Source: Demequina gelatinilytica
GTDB lineage: Bacteria > Actinomycetota > Actinomycetes > Actinomycetales > Demequinaceae
Direction: 5' to 3'
Assembly (NCBI RefSeq): GCF_000971115.1
Contig: NZ_BBLV01000003.1
Coordinates: forward strand, 186,001-250,000
Length of the DNA: 64,000 nt
The notes under the pieces were generated by a model. It was given only the letters and a program-made list of their open reading frames with translations, was not told the DNA's origin and searched no databases. Below are positions 23,822 through 31,799 of the stretch, in pieces. Within the stretch, counting starts at the first letter, position 1. Every line of letters starts with the position of its first letter. The position numbers and the translations under genes were made by a program.

Positions 23822-23953
23822 GTCGCCCTCCTCCCAAAACGGTGACTACAGGATAGCAACTAGTAATCAATACGCAAGAGGGAACTAGAGGGGCGACACG
23901 CGGCGTATAGACACTGGTTGCGCTTTGGTGCTCGGCATGCTTCACTGCCACCC
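23822..23953. promoter_or_regulatory. divergent immunity switch region (rep / xis promoters)
   Basis: For the repressor (minus strand), TTGCGT (complement at 23872-23877) and TATCCT (complement at 23850-23855) are spaced 16 bp. AACTAG occurs at 23858-23863, inside that spacer as part of the palindrome ACTAGT, and again at 23883-23888, 17 bp upstream of a TATAGA hexamer (23906-23911) facing the xis gene. Two copies, one in each promoter, make AACTAG/ACTAGT a candidate repressor operator. Confidence 0.5.
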
Positions 23954-24214
23954 ATGAGCGAAAACGACACGGGTGTCCATATGGGCACAGAGGTCGCCCT
24001 CCTCGCCACGGGAGCGGCGGCGAAGCGCCTCGCGATGACGCCGGCCGCCGTGCGCAAGGCGGCCGAGCGCGGCGACCTGAGGGTCGCGCAGAAGCTCGAG
24101 GGATCGCACGGCGCCTACCTCTTCGACGAACGCGACGTCACGGCGTTCGCCGCCGTTCGCCGCGCAGAGCTCGAGGCGAAGCTCGCCGCGATGCGCGCGG
24201 GCGGCGCGTCATGA
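23954..24214 (+). CDS. excisionase/MerR-like helix-turn-helix protein
   Basis: An 86-residue protein with a winged-helix of the excisionase/MerR type: ATGAAAKRLAMTPAAVRKAAERGDLRVAQKLEG and a wing with YLFDERDV. It faces away from the repressor across a 130-bp control region, the place of cro or xis in temperate actinophages. An upstream in-frame ATG at 23918 exists, but the chosen start removes a segment that overlaps the probable promoter. Ribosome site weak. It could direct excision, lytic control or both. Confidence 0.75.
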   Translation: MSENDTGVHMGTEVALLATGAAAKRLAMTPAAVRKAAERGDLRVAQKLEGSHGAYLFDERDVTAFAAVRRAELEAKLAAMRAGGAS

Positions 24215-24219
24215 GCGAC

Positions 24220-24585
24220 CTACTCGCTCGCGACGATGAGCAGCTGGTACTCGTCCGTGAAACGCAGCATGCTCGCGTTGGCAACGAGGCGGGCCTTGCC
24301 GGCACGCTCGAGCTCGCGGTGTGCCCAGTCGAGGTGTCCGCGCGGCACGTGTCCGAGGACCGTGACGCCCAGGCGAACCGCGACCGCGCGTGCGTCGTAC
24401 TGATTCCGCGGCTCAGCCCGCAATTCAACGACGCACTCCGCAGTCGGTGCCGCCGCGCCGTGCTCGACCCAGTCGAGACCGCGTCGATGCGCTTTGTAGG
24501 CGCTCTGGTAGGCGAAGGAGCCCGCCACGCGGAACCCCTCCGGCACATGCGCAAGCACAGTGTCCTTCCTGCTGAACAGTCCCAT
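24220..24585 (-). CDS. HIRAN-domain protein
   Basis: A 121-residue protein opposite to the surrounding early genes. The C-terminal 80 residues have the HIRAN pattern: AECVVELRAEPRNQYDARAV followed by VLGHVPRGH. HIRAN domains bind DNA ends or damaged DNA and usually sit on helicases; here the domain is alone. The ribosome site GAGGGGGAC fixes the start. A plus-strand reading over the same bases lacks any family signal and is treated as its shadow. Its location beside the switch and contrary strand suggest expression in the lysogen. Confidence 0.75.
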   Translation of the reverse strand: MGLFSRKDTVLAHVPEGFRVAGSFAYQSAYKAHRRGLDWVEHGAAAPTAECVVELRAEPRNQYDARAVAVRLGVTVLGHVPRGHLDWAHRELERAGKARLVANASMLRFTDEYQLLIVASE

Positions 24586-24653
24586 CACGTCCCCCTCAAG
24601 ATCGTGTCCCCCACTCTCTCGGTTCAGGCGTGCGGCCACAAGGGGGGCGTGCG

Positions 24654-24872
24654 ATGAACGATGGGACGTTCCTGCAGGTCGTGGCCTTCTGGCTGCTGTT
24701 CGCCGCACTGATGTGCCTCGGGCTCGCGGGCGGCGGCTACTTCTTCGCCCAGGGCTTCGCCTGGTGGGGGCACCGCCGCTTCCACTCCCTCGTCGACTTC
24801 GCCGTCACGCTCGCGATCTGGGGCGTCACCGGCGCGATCCTCGCAGGGCTCCTCCTCGAGGTGTCGGCATGA
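24654..24872 (+). CDS. small membrane protein, two TM segments
   Basis: A 72-residue protein after an AAGGGGGGC ribosome site. Two hydrophobic stretches (VVAFWLLFAALMCLGLAGGG and FAVTLAIWGVTGAILAGLLL) flank a short basic-aromatic loop. It overlaps the next gene by ATGA and opens the rightward early operon. Function unknown; superinfection exclusion is one possibility with no direct support. Confidence 0.65.
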   Translation: MNDGTFLQVVAFWLLFAALMCLGLAGGGYFFAQGFAWWGHRRFHSLVDFAVTLAIWGVTGAILAGLLLEVSA

Positions 24873-25030
24873 AGGCCCGTCGCGCCGCACGCGCCACCCA
24901 CGTCGCCGCCCACGGCCTCGTCGTCGGTGTCGCCTGCGCCGCGCTCCCCCTCGCTCTGGCGCTCGCGATCGCACTGCTGGCGGCCACGCCCGCTGCGCTG
25001 ATCATCCTCGCGAAGGGACGCGAGCAGTGA
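24869..25030 (+). CDS. small membrane protein, early operon
   Basis: A 53-residue peptide, basic N-terminus then one or two hydrophobic segments rich in Ala and Leu (LPLALALAIALLAATPAALII). Overlaps both neighbours by four bases, so it is translationally coupled. Family not recognised. Confidence 0.55.
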   Translation: MKARRAARATHVAAHGLVVGVACAALPLALALAIALLAATPAALIILAKGREQ

Positions 25031-25272
25031 CCGGCCGGTATGCGGGCCTCGACCGCCGCACCTTCGACCGCACCCTGCCCGCGGTCGTCGTGATCGAGCA
25101 CTTCCCCGACGGCGCCCCCGCGCACTACGTCCGCGTCGGCAACGAGATCACCTGGGTCCCGTCCCACGCCGAAGCACTCCGCCGCGCCTACGTCCACAAC
25201 GTCGTGAACGGTCACGCCGCGACCCCTGCAGACCTCCGCAAGCCCACGCCCACCACAGGAGGTACCCGATGA
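25027..25272 (+). CDS. hypothetical early phage protein
   Basis: 81 residues, GTG start overlapping the preceding stop. A soluble alpha/beta protein with the segment AVVVIEHFPDGAPAHYVRVG. No recognised domain. Confidence 0.55.
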   Translation: MTGRYAGLDRRTFDRTLPAVVVIEHFPDGAPAHYVRVGNEITWVPSHAEALRRAYVHNVVNGHAATPADLRKPTPTTGGTR

Positions 25273-25493
25273 ACAAGCCCGTAGCACCCAAGCCCCGACC
25301 CGAGCCTCCGGTCGACCCGGCCGCCGCGCACGTCGAGGCGATCCTCGACAACGCGACCCACCGCGTCCACACCGAAGCCGTCGACGCCATGACCGCGCTC
25401 CACCGGTACGCGCAGCTCATGGACCGCCCGACCCTCGAGTCCGCCACCCAGGACGTCCTCGACGCTCTCGATCGAGTGGAGGCCGCACTGTGA
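25269..25493 (+). CDS. hypothetical early phage protein, helical
   Basis: 74 residues: a Pro-rich start then an amphipathic helical body (AAHVEAILDNATHRVHTEAV). Overlaps both neighbours (ATGA and GTGA). A small oligomerising or regulatory role is possible but not shown. Confidence 0.55.
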   Translation: MNKPVAPKPRPEPPVDPAAAHVEAILDNATHRVHTEAVDAMTALHRYAQLMDRPTLESATQDVLDALDRVEAAL

Positions 25494-25846
25494 CCGCGAC
25501 CCTCACCCCGCGTGACCTCAAGCGCGCCGGCCAGCAGGCTTCCGTCTACCACCTCGACTCCCGCGAGGCCCGCGAGGCCGCGACCGAGGCGATCGTGACC
25601 GCACTCCCCGCCGGCATGGTCGTGTCCGTCAACGTCATCCGTCCCGAGCTTGACGCCGCGAACATCCCCAACCGCTCCCGCGGCGGCCTCATGGTCATCA
25701 TGTGCTCGCGCGGTCACCTCGAGCCGATCTGGACCACGTTCCGTGGCCTCGACGTCCCGGTCACGGAGCCCTCGACCGGCCCGTCGGCGCACAGCGCCCC
25801 GGTCCGCGTCTACATCCGGACGGCGCACCTCCCGGAGGGCAGCTGA
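25490..25846 (+). CDS. hypothetical early phage protein
   Basis: 118 residues of alpha/beta character (MVVSVNVIRPELDAANIPNR). It is coupled to the preceding gene by a GTGA overlap. No family recognised. Confidence 0.55.
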   Translation: MTATLTPRDLKRAGQQASVYHLDSREAREAATEAIVTALPAGMVVSVNVIRPELDAANIPNRSRGGLMVIMCSRGHLEPIWTTFRGLDVPVTEPSTGPSAHSAPVRVYIRTAHLPEGS

Positions 25847-25847
25847 C

Positions 25848-26135
25848 ATGGCCTACGCCCCCGACGACCGCTGCCCCGAGGCGGGCTGCCGCGCACCGAT
25901 CAACTTCGTGTACGTCCCTGCGCGCCGTAAGTCCCTCCGCTTCGACCCGACGCACGTGCGTCGCAACGGCGACCCCCTCGCGAAGTGGGTCGCCTACCCC
26001 GACCCGCGCACCGGAGCGACGTTCGCCCGCCGCCTCACCCCCGGTGAGCACGTCGACTTCGAAGGCGGTGAGGAGGTCATCCGCCTCCACGCCGCTGTCT
26101 GCCCCGCCGTTGTCCGCGGCAACCACGACTCCTGA
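25848..26135 (+). CDS. hypothetical protein with possible zinc site
   Basis: 95 residues. A CPEAGCRAPI segment near the N-terminus and a later Cys/His pair (RLHAAVCP) could bind zinc. The ATG lies one base after the preceding stop, so translation is probably coupled. Function unknown. Confidence 0.55.
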   Translation: MAYAPDDRCPEAGCRAPINFVYVPARRKSLRFDPTHVRRNGDPLAKWVAYPDPRTGATFARRLTPGEHVDFEGGEEVIRLHAAVCPAVVRGNHDS

Positions 26136-26158
26136 CGCCCACCGGAAGGAACCCCATC

Positions 26159-27640
26159 ATGCCCACGAAGAAGCGCACCTCCGTCACCACCGCCACCGAC
26201 GTCGACGTCGACGTCGCGCTCGACACCGCCGACCTGATCACGGAGCGCCTGCAGGCGACCGGCCTGGTCGCGATCGATCCGCACCTGATCGACCCCCACC
26301 CGCGCAACCCCCGCAAGGAGTTGGGTGACCTCACCGAGCTGTCCGCCTCGATCGCGGCCCACGGCATCCGCCAGCCCCTCACGGTGGTGCCGCACCCCGA
26401 CGACCCCTCCCGGTTCCGTGCCGTCATCGGCCACCGGCGTCGCGCGGCCGCGATCGAGGCGGGCTTCACCGTCGTCCCCGCCCTCATCGACCACGAGCTC
26501 GACGAGGCCGGCCAGCTCGAGCTGATGCTCCTCGAGAACATCCAGCGTGTCGACCTCAACGTCATCGAGGAAGGCACCGGCTATCAGGGTCTCCTCGACC
26601 TCGGCGTCACCCAGGCCCGTATCGCATCCGAGACGGGCCGTGCCGCATCGACCGTCGCACAGCGCATCAAGGTTGCGTCCCTGCCGGAGAACTTGCATGC
26701 CGCGGTCCTCGAGCGTCAGTGCACACTCGAGGAGGCCGCGGACTTCGCGGGCCTGCCCGAGCGTGACGACGTCGCGTTCGCGAAGGCGATCAAGGCCGTC
26801 GAGGCGGGCAAGAAGATCCCCGGGTACGCGATCCAGGACGCCCTCACGCAGGCCCGCCGTCGCGAGCGGCTCGCCCGTGCGAAGGACCTCGCCGCCGAGT
26901 TCGACTTCGACGTCACGATGAAGAGCGAGTGGGAGTACTCCCCCAAGGTCTCCCTCGGTGAGCTCGAGTGGACCCCGAAGCAGCACCACAAGTCGGGTTG
27001 CGACGGTGGTCTCCTGTGCACCTCCGACTACTACCTCGGTGGGGACACGCTCACGTCGCTCGGTCGCCTGATCTGCGTCAAACCCGACAACCACGCCAAG
27101 CGCCGCGAGGAGCTCGCCGCGATCGCCGCTGCGAAGCGTGCCGCCCAGCCCGAACGCGTCGAGTCCGACGAGGACCGCGCGGACCGTGAGGAGATCGAGC
27201 AGCTCGAACGCGACATCAACGCCGCCACCGAGGGCCGCCGCGCGTGGGTCGCGGCGCTCTTCCTCCCCGCTGCCGAGCACGTGGGCCCGATGCGCGCCGC
27301 GCTCGCGGCCTACGCCACCGACATCGTCAAGACCGGACGCCGCACCATCAACGTGCACCTGTGGGGCGACACCATCATCGACGACGTCCTCGCCGACTCC
27401 GTAAAGGGCCCCGACCGCCTCGCGACCCTCGCACTCCTGTCCGCCACCGAAGCACTCGTCCCGACCGACCCGTGGGGATGGGAGCGGATCGCACGCTCGG
27501 CGGGCTACAACCCCCTCGGCGCCGCCCAGGGTCCCGTCCACCGCTACCTCACCACGCTCCGCGACATCGGCTACGAGCTCACCCCCCGCGAGACCGACCT
27601 CGTCACCGCGCTCGCGGATCTCATCAAGGACGCGGACTGA
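26159..27640 (+). CDS. ParB/RepB-like nuclease-domain DNA-binding protein
   Basis: A 493-residue protein with a ParB N-terminal domain: IDPHPRNPRKELGDLTELSA, then the arginine-rich box GHRRRAAAIEAGF and the motif LMLLENIQRVDLN. A helix-turn-helix follows (GVTQARIASETGRAASTVAQ). A central insert with CDGGLLCTSDYYLGG and Cys may bind metal; the C-terminal 150 residues are unassigned. No parA gene accompanies it, so in this integrated phage it is more likely a regulator or replication factor than a partition protein. It shares one base with the WhiB start. Confidence 0.85.
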   Translation: MPTKKRTSVTTATDVDVDVALDTADLITERLQATGLVAIDPHLIDPHPRNPRKELGDLTELSASIAAHGIRQPLTVVPHPDDPSRFRAVIGHRRRAAAIEAGFTVVPALIDHELDEAGQLELMLLENIQRVDLNVIEEGTGYQGLLDLGVTQARIASETGRAASTVAQRIKVASLPENLHAAVLERQCTLEEAADFAGLPERDDVAFAKAIKAVEAGKKIPGYAIQDALTQARRRERLARAKDLAAEFDFDVTMKSEWEYSPKVSLGELEWTPKQHHKSGCDGGLLCTSDYYLGGDTLTSLGRLICVKPDNHAKRREELAAIAAAKRAAQPERVESDEDRADREEIEQLERDINAATEGRRAWVAALFLPAAEHVGPMRAALAAYATDIVKTGRRTINVHLWGDTIIDDVLADSVKGPDRLATLALLSATEALVPTDPWGWERIARSAGYNPLGAAQGPVHRYLTTLRDIGYELTPRETDLVTALADLIKDAD

Positions 27641-28032
27641 TGGGCGCCCTGGACTGGCAGGCAGACGCGCTCTGCGCGCAGGTCGACCCGGAGGTCTTCT
27701 TCCCCGGCAAGGGCGGCTCGACGCGCGAGGCGAAGTGGATCTGCAGCCGCTGCGACGTCCGAGAGAAGTGCCTCGAGTGGGCGATCGCGAACGACATCAG
27801 CGGCGGCACCATCGGTGGTCTCTCGGACCGCGAGCGAGCGAAGGTCCGCCGCGCTCGCGGCATCCCGAGCGCAGACGAGCAGCGCCGCAAGCGTGAGGAC
27901 GCTGCGATCGCTGCCCGCGCCGCCGCCGGTCTCGACGTCGAAGAGATCGCCGCTTCGCTTGCCATGAACGCCGAAACCGTCCGCCAGCGCCTGTCCCGCA
28001 TGAACCGTCGACCAGCGGAGATCGCATCATGA
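27640..28032 (+). CDS. WhiB-family iron-sulfur regulator with C-terminal helix-turn-helix
   Basis: A 130-residue WhiB-like protein. Four cysteines (12, 35, 38, 44) match the 4Fe-4S pattern C-x22-C-x2-C-x5-C, followed by the turn GGTIGGLSDRER. Unlike the usual short basic tail, about 60 more residues form a second helix-turn-helix (LDVEEIAASLAMNAETVRQR). Phage WhiB proteins can interfere with host sigma-factor-bound WhiB regulators. The start shares its A with the ParB-like gene's TGA. Restricted to actinobacteria and their phages, it supports the taxonomic call. Confidence 0.9.
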   Translation: MGALDWQADALCAQVDPEVFFPGKGGSTREAKWICSRCDVREKCLEWAIANDISGGTIGGLSDRERAKVRRARGIPSADEQRRKREDAAIAARAAAGLDVEEIAASLAMNAETVRQRLSRMNRRPAEIAS

Positions 28033-28220
28033 CCGCCGCCGACGTCCGCGCCCTCACGATCATCGCCCTCCTGACCGTCGCGACCGCGGCCGTGTCGACC
28101 CACGTCGCCGCGACCGCCGGCCGCGGTCTCGCCGCCCTCGCCGCGCTCGCGGTGCTCACCGCGGTCGCGCTCCTCGCGTGGGCCCGCCGCCGCCTGATCC
28201 TCGAGGAGCGTGCACGATGA
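28029..28220 (+). CDS. small membrane protein
   Basis: 63 residues, two hydrophobic stretches (LTIIALLTVATAAVSTHVAA and LAALAALAVLTAVALLAW) and a basic end. Overlaps the WhiB gene (ATGA) and the next gene. Function unknown. Confidence 0.55.
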   Translation: MTAADVRALTIIALLTVATAAVSTHVAATAGRGLAALAALAVLTAVALLAWARRRLILEERAR

Positions 28221-28759
28221 CCACGGACGCCTGGATCACCGTCATCGCGGTCGCGATCCTGTTCACCCCCCTGGGGCTGGTGAAGCCCGCCATGCGTTGG
28301 TGGCGCGCCCACCACACCCAGCCCGCCACGGTGTCCCCGATCGCACAGCAGGCCAGCGAGCACATGCGCCGCGGCGTCCCCGGCGCACGCTCCCGTCAGC
28401 CCCTCCCGGACGGCTTCGCACCCCTCACCGGCGGGGCCCTCACGATCGAGGCCGGCAACGTCGCGATCTTCACCGCGTCGAACGGGATCGTGCTGCACAA
28501 GCTCACACCCCTCGACGCACCCGGCATCCTCATCGCCCACGACGGCACCCTCTGCGGATCCCCCGTCACCTGCTGCCGCCGCTCCCCCGACCTGCCCGCC
28601 TACGGCGGCTGGTCCGACTGGCTCATCGAACTCGACGCCATCCGCGCGACCGGCCGCGCCCTCGCAGAGCTCACCCTCGCAGACCTGCGAGCCATCACCG
28701 CCTTCACCGAGTACGGGCAGACGCAACGCGCCCGCCAGAACGGAGCCCACCGTGCCTGA
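28217..28759 (+). CDS. hypothetical membrane-anchored protein
   Basis: 180 residues: one N-terminal membrane segment (AWITVIAVAILFTPLGLV), then a soluble domain with CGSPVTCCRR. Ends in LRAITAFTEYGQTQRARQ, a helical tail. Family not recognised; overlapped by the next gene. Confidence 0.55.
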   Translation: MTTDAWITVIAVAILFTPLGLVKPAMRWWRAHHTQPATVSPIAQQASEHMRRGVPGARSRQPLPDGFAPLTGGALTIEAGNVAIFTASNGIVLHKLTPLDAPGILIAHDGTLCGSPVTCCRRSPDLPAYGGWSDWLIELDAIRATGRALAELTLADLRAITAFTEYGQTQRARQNGAHRA

Positions 28760-29201
28760 CACCATCAACCACCGCGCGCTCGCGGACGACTACCTCGAGC
28801 GCGCTGGGATCGCGCGCAGCGTGGACGACCACGACGCGACAGCCGCGCTCGTCGCGATCGCCACGCACCACCAGCTCGCGGCGCTGACTGAGCTCACGGC
28901 CGAGCTCGTCGACCACGTCAGGTTCCTCGCGGGCGCTGAGGTGCAGCGTCTCCGCGACGAGGAGGAGCTCGCGAAGCCCGACCCCGACATCGCCTACACG
29001 CCCAGCCTGCCGGTCCTGCTCTACACCGAGCCCGACCCGCCCATCATCGTCAACACCCCCATCGAGTTCGCGGGCGTCGCGGATGACGCGGTCGTCGAGG
29101 ACGCGACGGGATGGATCAACACCGCGCACGCCTGGCGCTCCACCCCCTACCAGTCCCTCACGCTCCCCGCACGCGTCCTCGTCCGCACCACCTCTGCATG
29201 A
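28752..29201 (+). CDS. hypothetical early phage protein
   Basis: 149 residues, GTG start overlapping the preceding gene by eight bases. The first half is helical (LADDYLERAGIARSVDDHDA), the second half beta-rich and proline-containing. No domain recognised. Confidence 0.5.
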   Translation: MPDTINHRALADDYLERAGIARSVDDHDATAALVAIATHHQLAALTELTAELVDHVRFLAGAEVQRLRDEEELAKPDPDIAYTPSLPVLLYTEPDPPIIVNTPIEFAGVADDAVVEDATGWINTAHAWRSTPYQSLTLPARVLVRTTSA

Positions 29202-29314
29202 CCCGCTGCCCCGCGGCCTGCCCCACCTGCGGCCACCGCTGCGAAGCGATGACCATCGGCCACGCCAACCACTACGACGAAGCCCACACCTGGCCCGAGG
29301 AGGACCCGACATGA
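29198..29314 (+). CDS. tiny zinc-finger-like protein
   Basis: 38 residues with C-P-A-A-C-P-T-C-G-H-R-C near the start and two later histidines, a probable zinc knuckle. Overlaps its neighbours by four bases on both sides, which supports translation. Confidence 0.5.
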   Translation: MTRCPAACPTCGHRCEAMTIGHANHYDEAHTWPEEDPT

Positions 29315-30201
29315 ACGGCTCCGACACCATCACGATCCACCACCTCGTCACCACCACCATCGCGATCACCGCGAACCCTGACCCGACGGCCCCCGCTGCG
29401 TTCCTGACCCTCGGCGACGCCCACCACACCGTGCGCCGTCTCACCGACGACGAGATCAAGCGGCTCTACCTCCTCGGCGTCGTCACCATCGTCGGCGTCG
29501 GCCCCGACCCGGAGATCATGATCCCGCTCGACCCGGCCACCGCCGCACCGGTTGTGTCCGACCCCAAGCCCACGCCCGACCCGGCACCGGCACCGGCTCC
29601 CAAGGCCAAGCGCACCCCGCCCCGCGGTGGCCGCAAGACCGCCGCCGAGACCCAACGCATCAACGACGCCATCCGCACCGCGCTCGCGACCGGGGCATCC
29701 ATCACCGAGGCAGCGGAGGCCGCGGGCGTGTCGTCGTCGGCCGCTCAGCAGCGGATCTCGAGGTACAAGCTCCGCGACGGCCTCAACCCGTCGAAGCACG
29801 CCCCGGCCAAGACGAAGAAGGTCACGAAGCTGCCGAACCCGAAGGCCGTACCCGCGCCGCAGCGGCCTGCATCGTTCGCGCCGAAGCCCACCGAGGCCCC
29901 CACCTCCCGCATGGTGTCCGCGCTCGGAGCGAAGCGCCGCATCCTCTCGCTCTACCGCATCGGGTACGACCACCTCCGCCTCAACCAGCGTCTCGGCGCT
30001 GCCGGCATCGTCGTGTCGTCGATCCTCGCTGACGACGTCACCGAGATCCCCCGCGCCACCCACGCCGCGATCGACGACCTCTGGCACCGCCTCCGCTACA
30101 CCCCCGTCACGCCGTCCCCCGCCTCCCACGCTCCGCGCGCGTTCCCGCCGCCCGGAGCGTGGGACAACATCGACGACCCCAACGAGCACCACGAGATCTA
30201 G
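29311..30201 (+). CDS. DNA-binding protein with helix-turn-helix segments and basic linkers
   Basis: 296 residues. A Pro/Ala/Lys-rich linker around residues 85-110 leads to a helix-turn-helix (ALATGASITEAAEAAGVSSSAAQQRIS), then another Lys/Pro linker and a C-terminal helical domain with a second recognition-like segment (GYDHLRLNQRLGAAGIVVSS). The layout suggests a DNA-binding regulator or replication accessory protein of the early operon. Target unknown. Confidence 0.65.
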   Translation: MNGSDTITIHHLVTTTIAITANPDPTAPAAFLTLGDAHHTVRRLTDDEIKRLYLLGVVTIVGVGPDPEIMIPLDPATAAPVVSDPKPTPDPAPAPAPKAKRTPPRGGRKTAAETQRINDAIRTALATGASITEAAEAAGVSSSAAQQRISRYKLRDGLNPSKHAPAKTKKVTKLPNPKAVPAPQRPASFAPKPTEAPTSRMVSALGAKRRILSLYRIGYDHLRLNQRLGAAGIVVSSILADDVTEIPRATHAAIDDLWHRLRYTPVTPSPASHAPRAFPPPGAWDNIDDPNEHHEI

Positions 30202-30212
30202 GAGCAGCCGCC

Positions 30213-30329
30213 ATGGAACCGAACTGCACCACCTGCGGCCACCCCGCCAGCGAGCACACCCCCATGCTCCGCGGCTGCGACCGCATCACCTGCAAGTGCC
30301 CGAAGTACATCGAGTCCAGCGATGAGTGA
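30213..30329 (+). CDS. tiny cysteine-rich protein
   Basis: 38 residues with CTTCGHPASEH and CDRITCKC, a likely zinc-ribbon-like fold. It has a GGAG ribosome site and overlaps the next gene by eight bases. Confidence 0.5.
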   Translation: MEPNCTTCGHPASEHTPMLRGCDRITCKCPKYIESSDE

Positions 30330-31056
30330 CCCCATCACCGCCGAGGTCGACGCACTTCTCGATCTCCACCAGTGCTCCGACGAGTACGACCTCGACATGG
30401 GCAACGGCGTCACCGCGAAGTCCTGCACCTCATGCACGACCACCATGTGGCCCTGCCCGAGCCATGACCGGGCTGTCGCTATCCGCGCCATCCTCGACCG
30501 CACCGCCCCGAGCGGTGGCGAGGGCGTGACGCTGGAAGACCGCTACCGGGTGACGCGCCGTGATGGGCGCGACGCACCCGGCGAGAAGCACCACGGGTGC
30601 CGGTACTTCGTGTTGGACCTCACGCATGACCCGAAGGCCCCGGAACTTCTGGATGCCTACTTCGACCGCACCGCCGCGAGTGAGGACCCGCCGCTGCCCG
30701 GGTGCACGGGTGACTACAACTGCCCCGCCCCCGCCCACCAGCACGGGTGCTTCTCGGACACTCAGGGTCACTGCAACGACCCGGGCGACCACAACCACGC
30801 CGCCCCGAGCGAGGACGAGCGGGAGGCGTTGGTCCAGGCTCTGCGACGCGATGCGGGCGACTACGCGCGCCACATGCGAGGCGAGACTGGCCAACTGTCG
30901 TGGGATCAGCGCGACGTGCGGGCGTGGGAGGCGGCGGGGGTGCTTGCCGCTCTCACCGCCAACCACCGTCCGACCGCGAACCATCCCGCCACGTGCGCCT
31001 GTGGGTGGGAGTTCCCGTGCGCGACCGTGCGCATCATCCGAGGAGGCCGCGCATGA
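30322..31056 (+). CDS. hypothetical protein, Cys/His-rich
   Basis: 244 residues. Contains several Cys/His clusters (SCTSCTTTMWPC, CTGDYNCPAPAHQHGC) and a C-terminal CACGWEFPC. The arrangement suggests more than one metal site. I do not recognise the family. A 12-codon reading at 31053-31091 between this gene and the ASCH gene may only provide translational coupling. Confidence 0.55.
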   Translation: MSDPITAEVDALLDLHQCSDEYDLDMGNGVTAKSCTSCTTTMWPCPSHDRAVAIRAILDRTAPSGGEGVTLEDRYRVTRRDGRDAPGEKHHGCRYFVLDLTHDPKAPELLDAYFDRTAASEDPPLPGCTGDYNCPAPAHQHGCFSDTQGHCNDPGDHNHAAPSEDEREALVQALRRDAGDYARHMRGETGQLSWDQRDVRAWEAAGVLAALTANHRPTANHPATCACGWEFPCATVRIIRGGRA

Positions 31057-31087
31057 ACGCCCGCGCTGTGCTCGCGGAGGTGGCCCG

Positions 31088-31543
31088 ATGAGGGTCCTTA
31101 CCGTGCGTCAGCCCTGGGCGTGGGCGATCATCCACGGCGGCAAGCACGTCGAGAACCGCTCGCGCAACATCGCGGGCGACTACCGCGGCCCCGTCGCGAT
31201 CCACGCCGCAGCTCGCGAGGCGGAGAGGTACCACCAGGCGGCTGAGGAGATCTACGACCGCGCCGGCACCTACGTCCTCAAGGCCCCGCAATCGGCGATC
31301 GTCGGCGTGGTCGACCTCGTCGACGTCCACAAGGACGACCGCTGCGACGACAAAGCCCACCCGCACACTCCTGGCGAGCTCGCCTGCTCCTCCTGGGCGA
31401 TGGCGGACCACCACCACCTGGTCCTCACCAACCCCCGCCCGCTCACGAATCCGATCCGCGCTCGCGGCCGCCTCGGCCTGTGGAAGCCTGACGAGGACCT
31501 CGAGCAGGCGATCGCCGCCGCGCTCGCGGAGGTGACGCGATGA
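31088..31543 (+). CDS. ASCH-domain protein
   Basis: 151 residues beginning MRVLTVRQPWAWAIIHGGKH, then VENRSRNIAGDYRGPVAIHA, the strand and loop signature of ASCH (PUA-like) domains, which bind RNA or modified nucleobases. The segment IVGVVDLVDV and closing GRLGLWK are also typical. ASCH proteins are frequent in actinophages; the ligand here is unknown. Confidence 0.85.
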   Translation: MRVLTVRQPWAWAIIHGGKHVENRSRNIAGDYRGPVAIHAAAREAERYHQAAEEIYDRAGTYVLKAPQSAIVGVVDLVDVHKDDRCDDKAHPHTPGELACSSWAMADHHHLVLTNPRPLTNPIRARGRLGLWKPDEDLEQAIAAALAEVTR

Positions 31544-31545
31544 CG

Positions 31546-31728
31546 TCAGGCGCCGTGCACGCGGCCGGCCGTGATCTCGCGAGCCCTCGCCTGACCGGCT
31601 TCGAGGCCGATCGTCGCAGCGCCGTCCGGGTTGCCGTCCTCGAACCGCGCCTTCAGCGCAGCATCCAGGCCGACCTTGAGCGCATCCGCCCACTCGGCAT
31701 CCGTCAGCGTGTAGGTGATCTCGGCCAT
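31546..31728 (-). CDS. small hypothetical protein
   Basis: 60 residues, helical and acidic (MAEITYTLTDAEWADALKVG). It is on the opposite strand to its neighbours and has a GAGGGGGC ribosome site, so it is preferred over a plus-strand reading of the same bases that is Arg/Leu-rich and featureless. Function unknown. Confidence 0.55.
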   Translation of the reverse strand: MAEITYTLTDAEWADALKVGLDAALKARFEDGNPDGAATIGLEAGQARAREITAGRVHGA

Positions 31729-31799
31729 GTCCGCCCCCTCGTAGTAGGTGGCCCCAACCGTAGCGGCTGCAATCGCGCGAGCAACAGGAGGAACAGCCG

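Noticed and set aside
24211-24657. Plus-strand 148-codon frame over the HIRAN gene
   Set aside because: It overlaps the minus-strand gene that has a ribosome site and a HIRAN motif, and it has no features of its own.
26159-27640. Evidence for a plasmid-like prophage
   Set aside because: A ParB-like protein alone, without ParA or parS-like repeats, in an element with integrase and two att cores does not support this.
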